Shown piece after piece: positions 25,673 through 32,139 of a DNA stretch of 64,000 bases. This stretch comes from CAWGLW01 sp963823525 (GTDB lineage Bacteria; Pseudomonadota; Gammaproteobacteria; Steroidobacterales; Steroidobacteraceae). Where the stretch lies: NCBI GenBank assembly GCA_963823525.1, contig CAWGLW010000006.1, positions 1,054,001-1,118,000 of the forward strand. Reading direction: 5' to 3'. The position numbers and the translations under genes are program-made. Numbering within the stretch: position 1 is the stretch's first letter; every line of letters begins with the position of its first letter. The notes beneath the pieces were generated by a model that saw nothing but the letters and a program-made list of their open reading frames with translations, had not been told where the DNA came from and did no database searches.

Positions 25673-26370
25673 TTCGCTTCGATCATGTTTCCAAGCGTTA
25701 CCCGAATGGCTACGAGGCGCTCAGCGACCTGAGCCTCGACATCGACAGCGGGGAAATGGTCTTTCTGACCGGGCATTCGGGCGCGGGCAAGAGTACGGTG
25801 CTGAAGCTGATTGCCTTGATCGAGCGACCGTCCCGGGGCACCGTGACCGTAAACGGCCAGAACACCTCGACGGTCCGGCGGTCAAAAATCCCCGCGTTCA
25901 GACGACAGATCGGTGTCGTGTTCCAGGATCACAAGCTGTTGATGGACCGCCCGGTGTACGACAACGTCGGTCTGCCGCTGGTGATCGCCGGTGTGCCGGA
26001 GAAGGAGATCGGCAAGCGCGTACGGGCAGCTCTCGACCAGGTTGGACTGCTCGGACGGGAGCGTAATCGCCCGATCGAATTATCGACCGGCGAGCAGCAG
26101 CGTGTCGGCATCGCAAGGGCCGTCATCAGCAAGCCAGCCTTGCTGATTGCCGATGAACCCACTGGCAATCTCGACCCGGAGCTGGCCATCGAGATCATGA
26201 ACCTTTTCAAACGCTTCAATGAAGTCGGCGTTACGGTACTGATCGCCAGCCACGACGTGCACCTGATCGACCGTTACGGCGTCCGGCGCATCATGCTTCA
26301 TGGCGGGCGCCTGCACAGCGTGGACGATGAGCCGCCGCCACTGCCCTCGATCGTGGCGAGCATGACATGA
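25669..26370 (+). CDS. ftsE: Cell-division ATP-binding protein FtsE
   Basis: This 233-residue ABC ATPase drives FtsX to activate septal peptidoglycan amidases during division. Motifs are Walker A GHSGAGKST, the Q loop VFQDHKLL, a slightly altered signature LSTGEQQRV (LSGGEQQRV is usual) and Walker B LLIADEPTGNLD. It starts with GTG inside the ftsY stop, and its own stop overlaps the ftsX ATG (ATGA). The C-terminal tail past residue 220 is family-variable. Confidence 0.97.
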   Translation: MIRFDHVSKRYPNGYEALSDLSLDIDSGEMVFLTGHSGAGKSTVLKLIALIERPSRGTVTVNGQNTSTVRRSKIPAFRRQIGVVFQDHKLLMDRPVYDNVGLPLVIAGVPEKEIGKRVRAALDQVGLLGRERNRPIELSTGEQQRVGIARAVISKPALLIADEPTGNLDPELAIEIMNLFKRFNEVGVTVLIASHDVHLIDRYGVRRIMLHGGRLHSVDDEPPPLPSIVASMT

Positions 26371-27281
26371 GGCAGTGGCTCGAGCGCCATGTGCAAACTC
26401 TGGTCGGTTCCCTGGGCCGACTCTGGCAGCAACCGTTCGCGACCCTGCTCACGGTACTCGTGATCGGTATTGCTCTGGCGCTGCCCGCCTGCCTGCACGT
26501 GCTGGTGCAGAATGTCCGCGAAGCCAGCGGTGGCTGGCGCAACGCCCTGGATATTTCCGTCTACATGCAACAGTCCGCCAGCCTCGATGATGCGAAGCGG
26601 ACCGCCGACCGCATACGCAAACGGCGTGACGTGGCGGAAGTCACCTTGGTCCCTGCAGATGAAGCGCTGGCAGAATTTCGCCGCGGCTCGGGCTTCGGCG
26701 AGGCACTGGATGCGCTGAAAGACAACCCGCTGCCGCATGCCCTGATCGTGCGTCCGGCTGACGAGTTCCGCGCGCCTGCGCAGGTTGCGAGCCTGACAAC
26801 CGAACTGCAGAGCCTCGACAAGGTGGACATCGTTCAACTCGATACCGAATGGGTCACCCGATTCAACGCCATACTGGATATCGTCAGGCGGGTCGCGCTG
26901 CTGGCGGCAGGGCTTTTTGCGCTCGGCATCCTGGTGATCGTCGGCAACACGATTCGGCTCGATATCGAGAACCGGCGGGATGAAATCGAGGTAACCAAAC
27001 TCGTCGGTGGCAGCGATGCCTTCGTGCGGCGGCCGTTCCTCTACAGCGGCCTGTGGTACGGGCTCGGGGGCGGTCTGGTTGCCTGGCTGATCGTCGCCAG
27101 CGTCATCCTGATTCTCAATGAGCCGGTGGGCCGCCTGGCCGGGCTCTACGGGAGCCGCTTCGCTCTGCAGGGGCTGGGATCTGAAGCCAGTCTCGCCCTG
27201 ATCCTCGGCGGAATTGTGCTGGGCCTCGTTGGCTCGTTCATCGCCGCAACCCGCGAACTGCGGGGCATCGAGCCCCGGTAG
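26367..27281 (+). CDS. ftsX: Cell-division permease-like protein FtsX
   Basis: The 304-residue FtsX partner of FtsE has four transmembrane segments: one near residues 25-50, then a periplasmic domain of about 120 residues (SVYMQQSASLDDAKRTADRI onward), and three C-terminal helices with DIENRRDEIEVTKLVGGSDAFVRRPFLYSG (cited in part), the conserved cytosolic loop. It ends the ftsY-ftsE-ftsX unit; rpoH follows after 186 bp with its own control region. Confidence 0.96.
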   Translation: MRQWLERHVQTLVGSLGRLWQQPFATLLTVLVIGIALALPACLHVLVQNVREASGGWRNALDISVYMQQSASLDDAKRTADRIRKRRDVAEVTLVPADEALAEFRRGSGFGEALDALKDNPLPHALIVRPADEFRAPAQVASLTTELQSLDKVDIVQLDTEWVTRFNAILDIVRRVALLAAGLFALGILVIVGNTIRLDIENRRDEIEVTKLVGGSDAFVRRPFLYSGLWYGLGGGLVAWLIVASVILILNEPVGRLAGLYGSRFALQGLGSEASLALILGGIVLGLVGSFIAATRELRGIEPR

Positions 27282-27403
27282 AGGCTCCAGGCGCTGGATC
27301 GGCATCGGCAGCCGTCAGCCCAACTGACAAATCAATAAGCTAACTGATTTATATTCTATTTTTCTTGCTTTGGGTGTGAAATCCCGGGGAACTTCTGCCA
27401 CGA

Positions 27404-27430
27404 TTAGCACTCTAACGGTTCGATTGCTAA
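27404..27430 (+). promoter_or_regulatory. CIRCE-like (HrcA) operator upstream of rpoH
   Basis: TTAGCACTC (27404-27412), exactly nine spacer bases, then GATTGCTAA (27422-27430). The CIRCE consensus is TTAGCACTC-N9-GAGTGCTAA, so only one base differs. It lies 37 bp upstream of the rpoH start codon, in a region less GC-rich than its surroundings. The sequence match is strong; HrcA binding is inferred. Confidence 0.75.
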
Positions 27431-27467
27431 TACTTGTGGCCATGACCTGAGGAGAATCCAAGAGCAG

Positions 27468-28349
27468 ATGACTAACACCGCACTGATACGTCGCTCACCG
27501 GCCGAGATTGCACTGGCCGGACCCGTTGGCAGCTTCGACGCCTATGTCGATGCGGTCAGCACGATCCCCGTCCTGACCAGGGATCAGGAACAGGAGCTGG
27601 CCTTGCGCTTGCGGCGCGACAATGACCTCGACGCAGCGCGCGAGCTCGTGCTCTCGCACCTGCGTTTCGTGGTTCACATCGCGAGAGGCTACATGGGCTA
27701 TGGGCTGCCCCTCGGCGATATCGTGCAGGAAGGCAACATTGGCCTCATGAAGGCCGTCAAGCGCTTCGACCCGGCGGTCGGCGTGCGCCTGGTCTCCTTC
27801 GCCGTGCACTGGATCCGTGCCGAAATCCACGAATACGTGCTGCGTAACTGGCGGCTGGTCAAGGTCGCCACGACGAAAGCTCAGCGCAAGCTGTTCTTTA
27901 ACCTTCGCAAGCACAAGCCGCGGCTTGGCTGGCTGAGTGCAGAAGAAACGGAAGCGGTCGCGCGCGATCTTGGAGTTCCCGCGAGGGAAGTGACCGAAAT
28001 GGAGCGACGGCTGGCCTCGCGCGACCTTTCGTTCGACCCGGCTCCCGGCCTCGAAGAAGACGACGAACGAGCCTACTCTCCGTCGGCTTACCTGCCCTCG
28101 CCGGAGTCCGACCCGGCCGTTGCCGTAGAAGCGGCGGAATGGGACCAGGATCTCTCCGACCGGGTGACTGCGGCGATGTCTCAACTCGATGAGCGCAGCC
28201 AGGCCATCATGCAGGCGCGCTGGATGGCTGAGCCCAGGGCAACGCTGCACGAACTCGCCGATGAATACGGCGTATCGGCGGAACGCATTCGCCAGATCGA
28301 GGCCGCGGCGATCAAGAAGCTGCGCAAACTGGCGACGGCTGAAGCCTGA
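27468..28349 (+). CDS. rpoH: RNA polymerase heat-shock sigma factor RpoH
   Basis: Sigma-32 directs transcription of heat-shock chaperone and protease genes. The 293-residue protein shows region 2 (LRFVVHIARGYMGYGLPLGDIVQEGN, in part), the region 2.4 segment FAVHWIRAEIHEYVL, the RpoH box QRKLFFNLRK and a C-terminal helix-turn-helix (ATLHELADEYGVSAERIRQIE, in part). Region 3 is stretched by an acidic insert (EEDDERAYSPSAYLPSPESD). GGAGA precedes the ATG. The CIRCE-like site just upstream suggests HrcA control in addition to any RNA-thermometer regulation. Confidence 0.97.
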   Translation: MTNTALIRRSPAEIALAGPVGSFDAYVDAVSTIPVLTRDQEQELALRLRRDNDLDAARELVLSHLRFVVHIARGYMGYGLPLGDIVQEGNIGLMKAVKRFDPAVGVRLVSFAVHWIRAEIHEYVLRNWRLVKVATTKAQRKLFFNLRKHKPRLGWLSAEETEAVARDLGVPAREVTEMERRLASRDLSFDPAPGLEEDDERAYSPSAYLPSPESDPAVAVEAAEWDQDLSDRVTAAMSQLDERSQAIMQARWMAEPRATLHELADEYGVSAERIRQIEAAAIKKLRKLATAEA

Positions 28350-28424
28350 CTTTCCCGAATCGACCACTATGAACTCAATCCCAGGCTATTTCAGACGCTG
28401 CCGGACAACAGCGACGGCGACTAC

Positions 28425-28853
28425 GTGCTTGCCCAGCTCGTCGAAACCCATGACGTCTGGCACATCGTGACCGGCTTCGGCACCGACCTCGAGGGCGAGT
28501 TTGCGCTGACGGCCTTTTACGCGGCACAGACCGGCGTCACTTCGGCGGCGATGTTGCTCACTCTTGGACTGGCCAACACGACCCTGTTTGCGCCGGACAC
28601 CGTAACGCAGCGGGTCGCTGCAATCGCGGCGGGCTACAGGTCCGGCGTGTCAGCGCGACCGCTGTTCGGTATCGACTGGACCGGGTATTGGGAAATGCCA
28701 CTGCAGCAGGTACGCGAGCAGTTCGCAATTCCGGCGGCCGCAGGCATCGGCGAAGGGATCATTGTCGACCAGATTTTTGCGCGGCGGCCTGAAATGCATC
28801 GGGCCGCAAAGAGCAAGGCCCTCGCTCGAGCGACGAGCGAGGGCCTTGGTTAA
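28425..28853 (+). CDS. Coq4-like protein, apparently without a normal 5' end
   Basis: From GTG 28425 this frame gives 142 residues beginning LAQLVETHDVWHIVTGF. The segment HDVWH followed eleven residues later by Glu matches the HDxxH-x11-E metal motif of Coq4, a ubiquinone-biosynthesis protein that has been linked to C1 decarboxylation/hydroxylation of the ring. Similarity to Coq4 appears to begin earlier, at ELNPRLFQTLPDNSDG, which lies upstream of any usual start codon. The frame is open without interruption back to the rpoH stop and is the same frame as rpoH. It is therefore a truncated gene, a gene with a non-standard start, or a read-through extension of rpoH. The last 40 bp form a long hairpin. 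Confidence 0.6.
   Translation: MLAQLVETHDVWHIVTGFGTDLEGEFALTAFYAAQTGVTSAAMLLTLGLANTTLFAPDTVTQRVAAIAAGYRSGVSARPLFGIDWTGYWEMPLQQVREQFAIPAAAGIGEGIIVDQIFARRPEMHRAAKSKALARATSEGLG
28814..28848. terminator. 15-bp perfect hairpin between coq4-like and ompA-like genes
   Basis: CAAGGCCCTCGCTCG (28814-28828) pairs with CGAGCGAGGGCCTTG (28834-28848) over a 5-nt loop. It sits inside the last codons of the Coq4-like frame and 24 bp beyond the stop of the convergent OmpA-family gene. It probably terminates both transcripts, although T-tracts are short. Confidence 0.65.
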
Positions 28854-28872
28854 ATCACGGCAAACCGGAAAT

Positions 28873-29565
28873 TCAGCCGGTCTTGGCCTTGTCGACGTTC
28901 TGGTCGGTAACCGGCACGATCGTGATTTCGACACGACGATTCGCGGCTCGACCCGCTTCGGTCGAGTTATCGGCAATCGGGTAGTCCGGCCCGCCACCGA
29001 CGGTGACCATGCGCGCGCTCGGCACACCTTTGCTGCTGAGGTACGAAGCCACACTGCCGGCGCGGCGCTGGGAGAGCTGCATGTTGTAGGCGTGAGACCC
29101 CGTGCTGTCGGTGTGCCCGGCCACCTGGATCACCGTCTTGTCATACTCAACCAGCGTCTTGGACAGATCATCGAGCACCGGGTAGAACTGAGTGCTCAGA
29201 TCGTCACTGTCGAAACCAAAGGTAATGCCGCCGGGCATGTTGAGAATGATGTTGTCGCCCTTGCGCACGACATCGACGCCGGTTCCGGCCATCTGCTTGC
29301 GCAGCGCCTTTTCCTGCTTGTCCATGTAGCTGCCGGCCGCTCCGCCGACCAGCGCACCGGCAGCGGCGCCGATCATCGCGGACTTAAATGGATTATTTCC
29401 TGCGGTCAGAAGACCAACTGCCGCACCGGCCGCTGCACCATACCCCGTACCGGCACGGGTCTTACCCTTGTCGGGGTTGGATGCGAAATCTTCCATCGCG
29501 GCGCATCCCGCCAGCGCGATCGTGGCGGTCAATACAGTCACCATCCCAGTCTTCATTCGGCTCAT
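28873..29565 (-). CDS. OmpA-family lipoprotein with glycine-zipper segment
   Basis: The 230-residue protein has a lipoprotein signal with lipobox LAGC (Cys21). Next is a glycine/alanine-rich membrane-associating stretch (YGAAAGAAVGLL, MIGAAAGALVGGAAGSYM), then an OmpA-like peptidoglycan-binding domain with QVAGHTDSTGS and GRAANRRVEITI. The architecture matches YiaD-type proteins: anchored in a membrane and holding peptidoglycan. AGGAG nine bases upstream supports ATG 29565. It is divergent from the next lipoprotein gene; the 260-bp gap holds no other gene. Confidence 0.88.
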   Translation of the reverse strand: MSRMKTGMVTVLTATIALAGCAAMEDFASNPDKGKTRAGTGYGAAAGAAVGLLTAGNNPFKSAMIGAAAGALVGGAAGSYMDKQEKALRKQMAGTGVDVVRKGDNIILNMPGGITFGFDSDDLSTQFYPVLDDLSKTLVEYDKTVIQVAGHTDSTGSHAYNMQLSQRRAGSVASYLSSKGVPSARMVTVGGGPDYPIADNSTEAGRAANRRVEITIVPVTDQNVDKAKTG

Positions 29566-29825
29566 CAGTGATCACTCCTGTGGGGTCGGGTGCGGCGGCA
29601 TCGGCGTTACCCGGAACATTACCCCCTAATCATCGCCCGCCGAACGGCGATGGGCAATGCCTGAGGCCACCCACGCGCTCACTGCCTGCGCGAGCGCGTC
29701 GTGTGAAACCAGGGGTCGGATCGGCCGGATCGGCGTAAAATAATGCTCGGGAGTGACGCCCGCGGTCCGTCGCCGGAAACCGGGCAGCGATCGTCAACCA
29801 AGACTTCCAGAAAAGGACCGATGCG

Positions 29826-30428
29826 ATGAACATTCAAGCGATAGCCACCCGCGCCCTGCCCATCGCCCTCGTAGCCACCGTGCTCGTCGCCTGTAGCGGC
29901 AGCAAGATGGAGCCTGCACAGCAAGCCATCACCGAGGCCCGATCCGCGCTATCTGCTGCGGGTCCGGACGCGATCAAGTACATCCCAAACCAGGTCGCGG
30001 CGGTTGCCAGCGAGATCGAGAGACTGGACAGACTGTTTCAGAATAAGGATTACGAGGGCGTGCTGGCCGCGGCCGGCGACGTACTGGAACAGGCGCAAGG
30101 CATTCCGGCCGCCGCCGAATCGGCCAGGGAAGCTGCGCGCGCTGCATTCAGCGCCGAATGGGATTCGATCGCGAACTCGGCCCCTTCCGCGCTGGCCGCG
30201 ATCCAGAGCCGGGTGGACATCCTCTCCGCGGCAGCAAAGCTCCCCGAGGAAATGGATGCTGAACAATTTGAGTTCATCAAGACTGAGCTTGGCGAAGCAA
30301 AAGATCTCTGGTCAAAAGCTACAGCGGCCCATGCCGCCGGCGATCTCGAGGCCGCCACCGCTCTCGGGCTTGCCACCAGCAACAAGGCAGAGCAGGTACT
30401 GACCGTGCTCGGTATGAGCCCGGGCTGA
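29826..30428 (+). CDS. Putative lipoprotein, helical, unknown function
   Basis: This 200-residue protein has a type II signal peptide (ALPIALVATVLVAC, lipobox LVAC, Cys23) and an all-helical, alanine-rich mature part (PAQQAITEARSALSAAGPDAI; VLEQAQGIPAAAESAREAARAA, in part). The repeat-like helices resemble periplasmic helical-bundle lipoproteins, but I do not recognise a named family. A hairpin (30431-30454) immediately follows the stop. Upstream GTAAAATAAT near 29736 may contain a -10 element. Confidence 0.65.
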   Translation: MNIQAIATRALPIALVATVLVACSGSKMEPAQQAITEARSALSAAGPDAIKYIPNQVAAVASEIERLDRLFQNKDYEGVLAAAGDVLEQAQGIPAAAESAREAARAAFSAEWDSIANSAPSALAAIQSRVDILSAAAKLPEEMDAEQFEFIKTELGEAKDLWSKATAAHAAGDLEAATALGLATSNKAEQVLTVLGMSPG

Positions 30429-30430
30429 CC

Positions 30431-30454
30431 CCCGGCAGACCGGGGCCTGCCGGG
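30431..30454 (+). terminator. Hairpin after the helical lipoprotein gene
   Basis: CCCGGCAG (30431-30438) pairs with CTGCCGGG (30447-30454), 2 bp after the stop codon. There is no T-tract, so it may act as an attenuating or Rho-assisted end. It also argues against a start of the next gene at 30454. Confidence 0.4.
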
Positions 30455-30519
30455 TGGCCGGCACGGCCCGCCGCCTGAGGAAGGCGCATAATTCGTTCAT
30501 TCAAAAAGGGAACCAGCCC

Positions 30520-31722
30520 GTGGCTACAGATGCACAAAAGAACCGAAAGCCGTCCGGTCGCCGGCTCGACCCGCTGGACCTGTACGCAGTTCGCGACCTG
30601 CTGACCGACGACGAGCAGATGGTGCGCGATGCCGTCGCCCGACTCGTCGACGAGCGCATCCTCCCGGGCATTGCGAAGCATTTCGAAAATCACACGTTCC
30701 CCGCCGATCTCGTCCCGGAGCTTGCAGCGCTTGGGCTGCTCGGCAGTTCCCTGCAGGGCTATGGTTGTGCCGGCATGAATTCGGTCAGCTATGGCCTGAT
30801 CTGCCAGGAACTCGAACGCGGCGACTCGGGCATGCGCAGTTTTGTCTCGGTGCAGTCATCGCTGTGCATGTTTCCGATTTATGAGTTTGGCAGCGAGGAA
30901 CAGAAGCAGCGCTATCTGCCTGCGATGGCGCGCGGTGAACTGATTGGTTGTTTCGGGCTGACCGAGCCTCACGGCGGATCGGACCCGGCCAATATGAAGA
31001 CCCACGCGAAACGTCGTGGCGGGGACTGGGTCATCAACGGTTCGAAAATGTGGATCACGAACTCCCCGATTGCCGATCTGTGCGTGGTCTGGGCCAGGAC
31101 CGAGGACGGCATCCGCGGGTTCCTGATTGAAAAGGGCACGCCAGGACTGTCCGCACCGGAGATCGCGAACAAGTTTTCGCTGCGCGCCTCGAGCACCGGA
31201 GCGTTGTTCTTTGAAGATGTCGTGGTGCCCGACGAAAACAGGCTGCCCGGCAGCGACATTGGCATCAAGGCGCCGCTGTCCTGCCTGACCCAGGCACGGT
31301 ACGGGATCACCTGGGGCGTGATTGGCGCAGCGCAGGCCTGCCTCGAGCAGGCGCTCGACTACACCGCGACACGAACGCTTTTCAACCGGCCGCTCGCGGC
31401 TACACAGACCATTCAGTTGCGCCTGGCAGAAATGGCCCGCGGTATCACCGGCGCCCAGCTCATCTCGATGCAGCTCGGCCGCCTCAAGGACGCCGGCAAG
31501 ATGGTCCCGTCGCAAGTCTCTCTCGCCAAGTGGAATAACTGCCGCATGGCACTCGACGTCGCGCGGGATGCCCGGGACATCCTCGGTGGTGCGGGCATCA
31601 GCGCGGAATACGTGCCGATCCGTCATGCCCTGAACCTCGAAAGCGTCATCACTTACGAGGGCACGGAGACGATTCACCAGCTGACGATCGGCCGCGAGCT
31701 GACCGGCATCAACGCGTTCTAG
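30520..31722 (+). CDS. gcdH: Glutaryl-CoA dehydrogenase-type acyl-CoA dehydrogenase
   Basis: This FAD enzyme oxidatively decarboxylates glutaryl-CoA to crotonyl-CoA in lysine and tryptophan breakdown. The 400-residue protein shows GCFGLTEPHGGSDPANMKTHA (in part), KMWITNSPIADLCVVWA, and the catalytic-base region VITYEGTETIHQLTIGRELTG (in part), where the Glu of YEGT is the base. These closely match GcdH rather than short-chain dehydrogenases. The start is GTG 30520, preceded by AAGGGAA; the frame extends to a GTG at 30454, but that codon lies in a hairpin. It is monocistronic. Confidence 0.85.
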   Translation: MATDAQKNRKPSGRRLDPLDLYAVRDLLTDDEQMVRDAVARLVDERILPGIAKHFENHTFPADLVPELAALGLLGSSLQGYGCAGMNSVSYGLICQELERGDSGMRSFVSVQSSLCMFPIYEFGSEEQKQRYLPAMARGELIGCFGLTEPHGGSDPANMKTHAKRRGGDWVINGSKMWITNSPIADLCVVWARTEDGIRGFLIEKGTPGLSAPEIANKFSLRASSTGALFFEDVVVPDENRLPGSDIGIKAPLSCLTQARYGITWGVIGAAQACLEQALDYTATRTLFNRPLAATQTIQLRLAEMARGITGAQLISMQLGRLKDAGKMVPSQVSLAKWNNCRMALDVARDARDILGGAGISAEYVPIRHALNLESVITYEGTETIHQLTIGRELTGINAF

Positions 31723-31885
31723 TGGTGCCGGGCGACAGCCCGCTGCCAGTCGGCAAGGGTGCGTTCGAGGCCAGACCGACCCGCGTCGGCATTTTTTACG
31801 AATTCGGAAACCCGCGGTCGCGTCATCGGGCGATCCGCTGCCTGCCGGAGACTAACATTCTGTTTTTTAAGGCCTTCTTTCGTGT

Positions 31886-31901
31886 TGGCACGCACTTTGC
31901 T
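31886..31901 (+). promoter_or_regulatory. Sigma-54 (RpoN) promoter
   Basis: TGGCACG-CACT-TTGCT matches the -24/-12 consensus TGGCACG-N4-TTGCW at every defined position, with GG and GC exactly ten bases apart. Transcription should start about 12 bp after the GC, near 31912. No activator site was recognised in 31723-31885, which holds no gene. Confidence 0.85.
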
Positions 31902-31950
31902 TTTGTTTAACCCGTCTCTTGACGAATCCCGGTTGCGAACCGGGAGTGAG

Positions 31951-32079
31951 ATGGCGAAAGCTGAAGGTGTTGACTCCGCCGGGGATGGACCGAGAGAAGC
32001 TGCTAAAGAAAAAAACAATAACAGCCGGAAGATGGACCCCCAACCGAGGGGCGACGACAAGAAGAAGCATCAAGAATAA
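31951..32079 (+). CDS. Possible 42-residue charged peptide in the sigma-54 transcript
   Basis: The ATG at 31951 follows GGGAGTGAG, a credible ribosome-binding site that is partly buried in the 5' hairpin of the transcript. The peptide (MAKAEGVDSAGDGPREAAK... ending DDKKKHQE) is hydrophilic, without membrane segments or cysteine, and rich in Lys, Glu, Asp and Asn. It has no family I recognise. It may be a real small protein, or a chance frame within an sRNA. The A-rich stretches give its Lys and Asn codons. Confidence 0.35.
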   Translation: MAKAEGVDSAGDGPREAAKEKNNNSRKMDPQPRGDDKKKHQE

Positions 32080-32109
32080 TAAGAAAGAGCGCCCCAAAAA
32101 GGACGACGA

Positions 32110-32133
32110 CCCCGCGAAAGCGGGGTTTTTTTT
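32110..32133 (+). terminator. Strong intrinsic terminator of the sigma-54 transcript
   Basis: CCCCGC (32110-32115), a GAAA tetraloop, GCGGGG (32120-32125) and eight Ts (32126-32133). It ends only 6 bp before the first possible start codon of the SLC13 gene. Confidence 0.92.
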
Positions 32134-32139
32134 GCCTGT

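Larger units (their letters stand above)
31912..32133 (+). ncRNA. Predicted sigma-54-dependent short transcript, candidate Hfq/Crc-binding sRNA
   Basis: A perfect sigma-54 promoter and a strong intrinsic terminator bracket about 220 nt. The RNA would contain an 8-bp 5' hairpin (31927-31934 with 31938-31945), an A-rich stretch at 32005-32023 that includes AACAATAACA, and a second purine-rich stretch at 32061-32090 with AAGAATAATAAG. Repeated AAN triplets like these are Hfq distal-face sites and the Crc 'CA motif' type used by the sigma-54-dependent decoy RNAs CrcZ/CrcY of Pseudomonas. It may also encode a 42-residue peptide. The endpoints are predicted. Confidence 0.55.

Noticed and set aside
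26298..27305. 335-codon minus-strand frame opposite ftsX
   Set aside because: Shadow of ftsX; composition is Gln/Asp/Arg-biased and no start signal is present.
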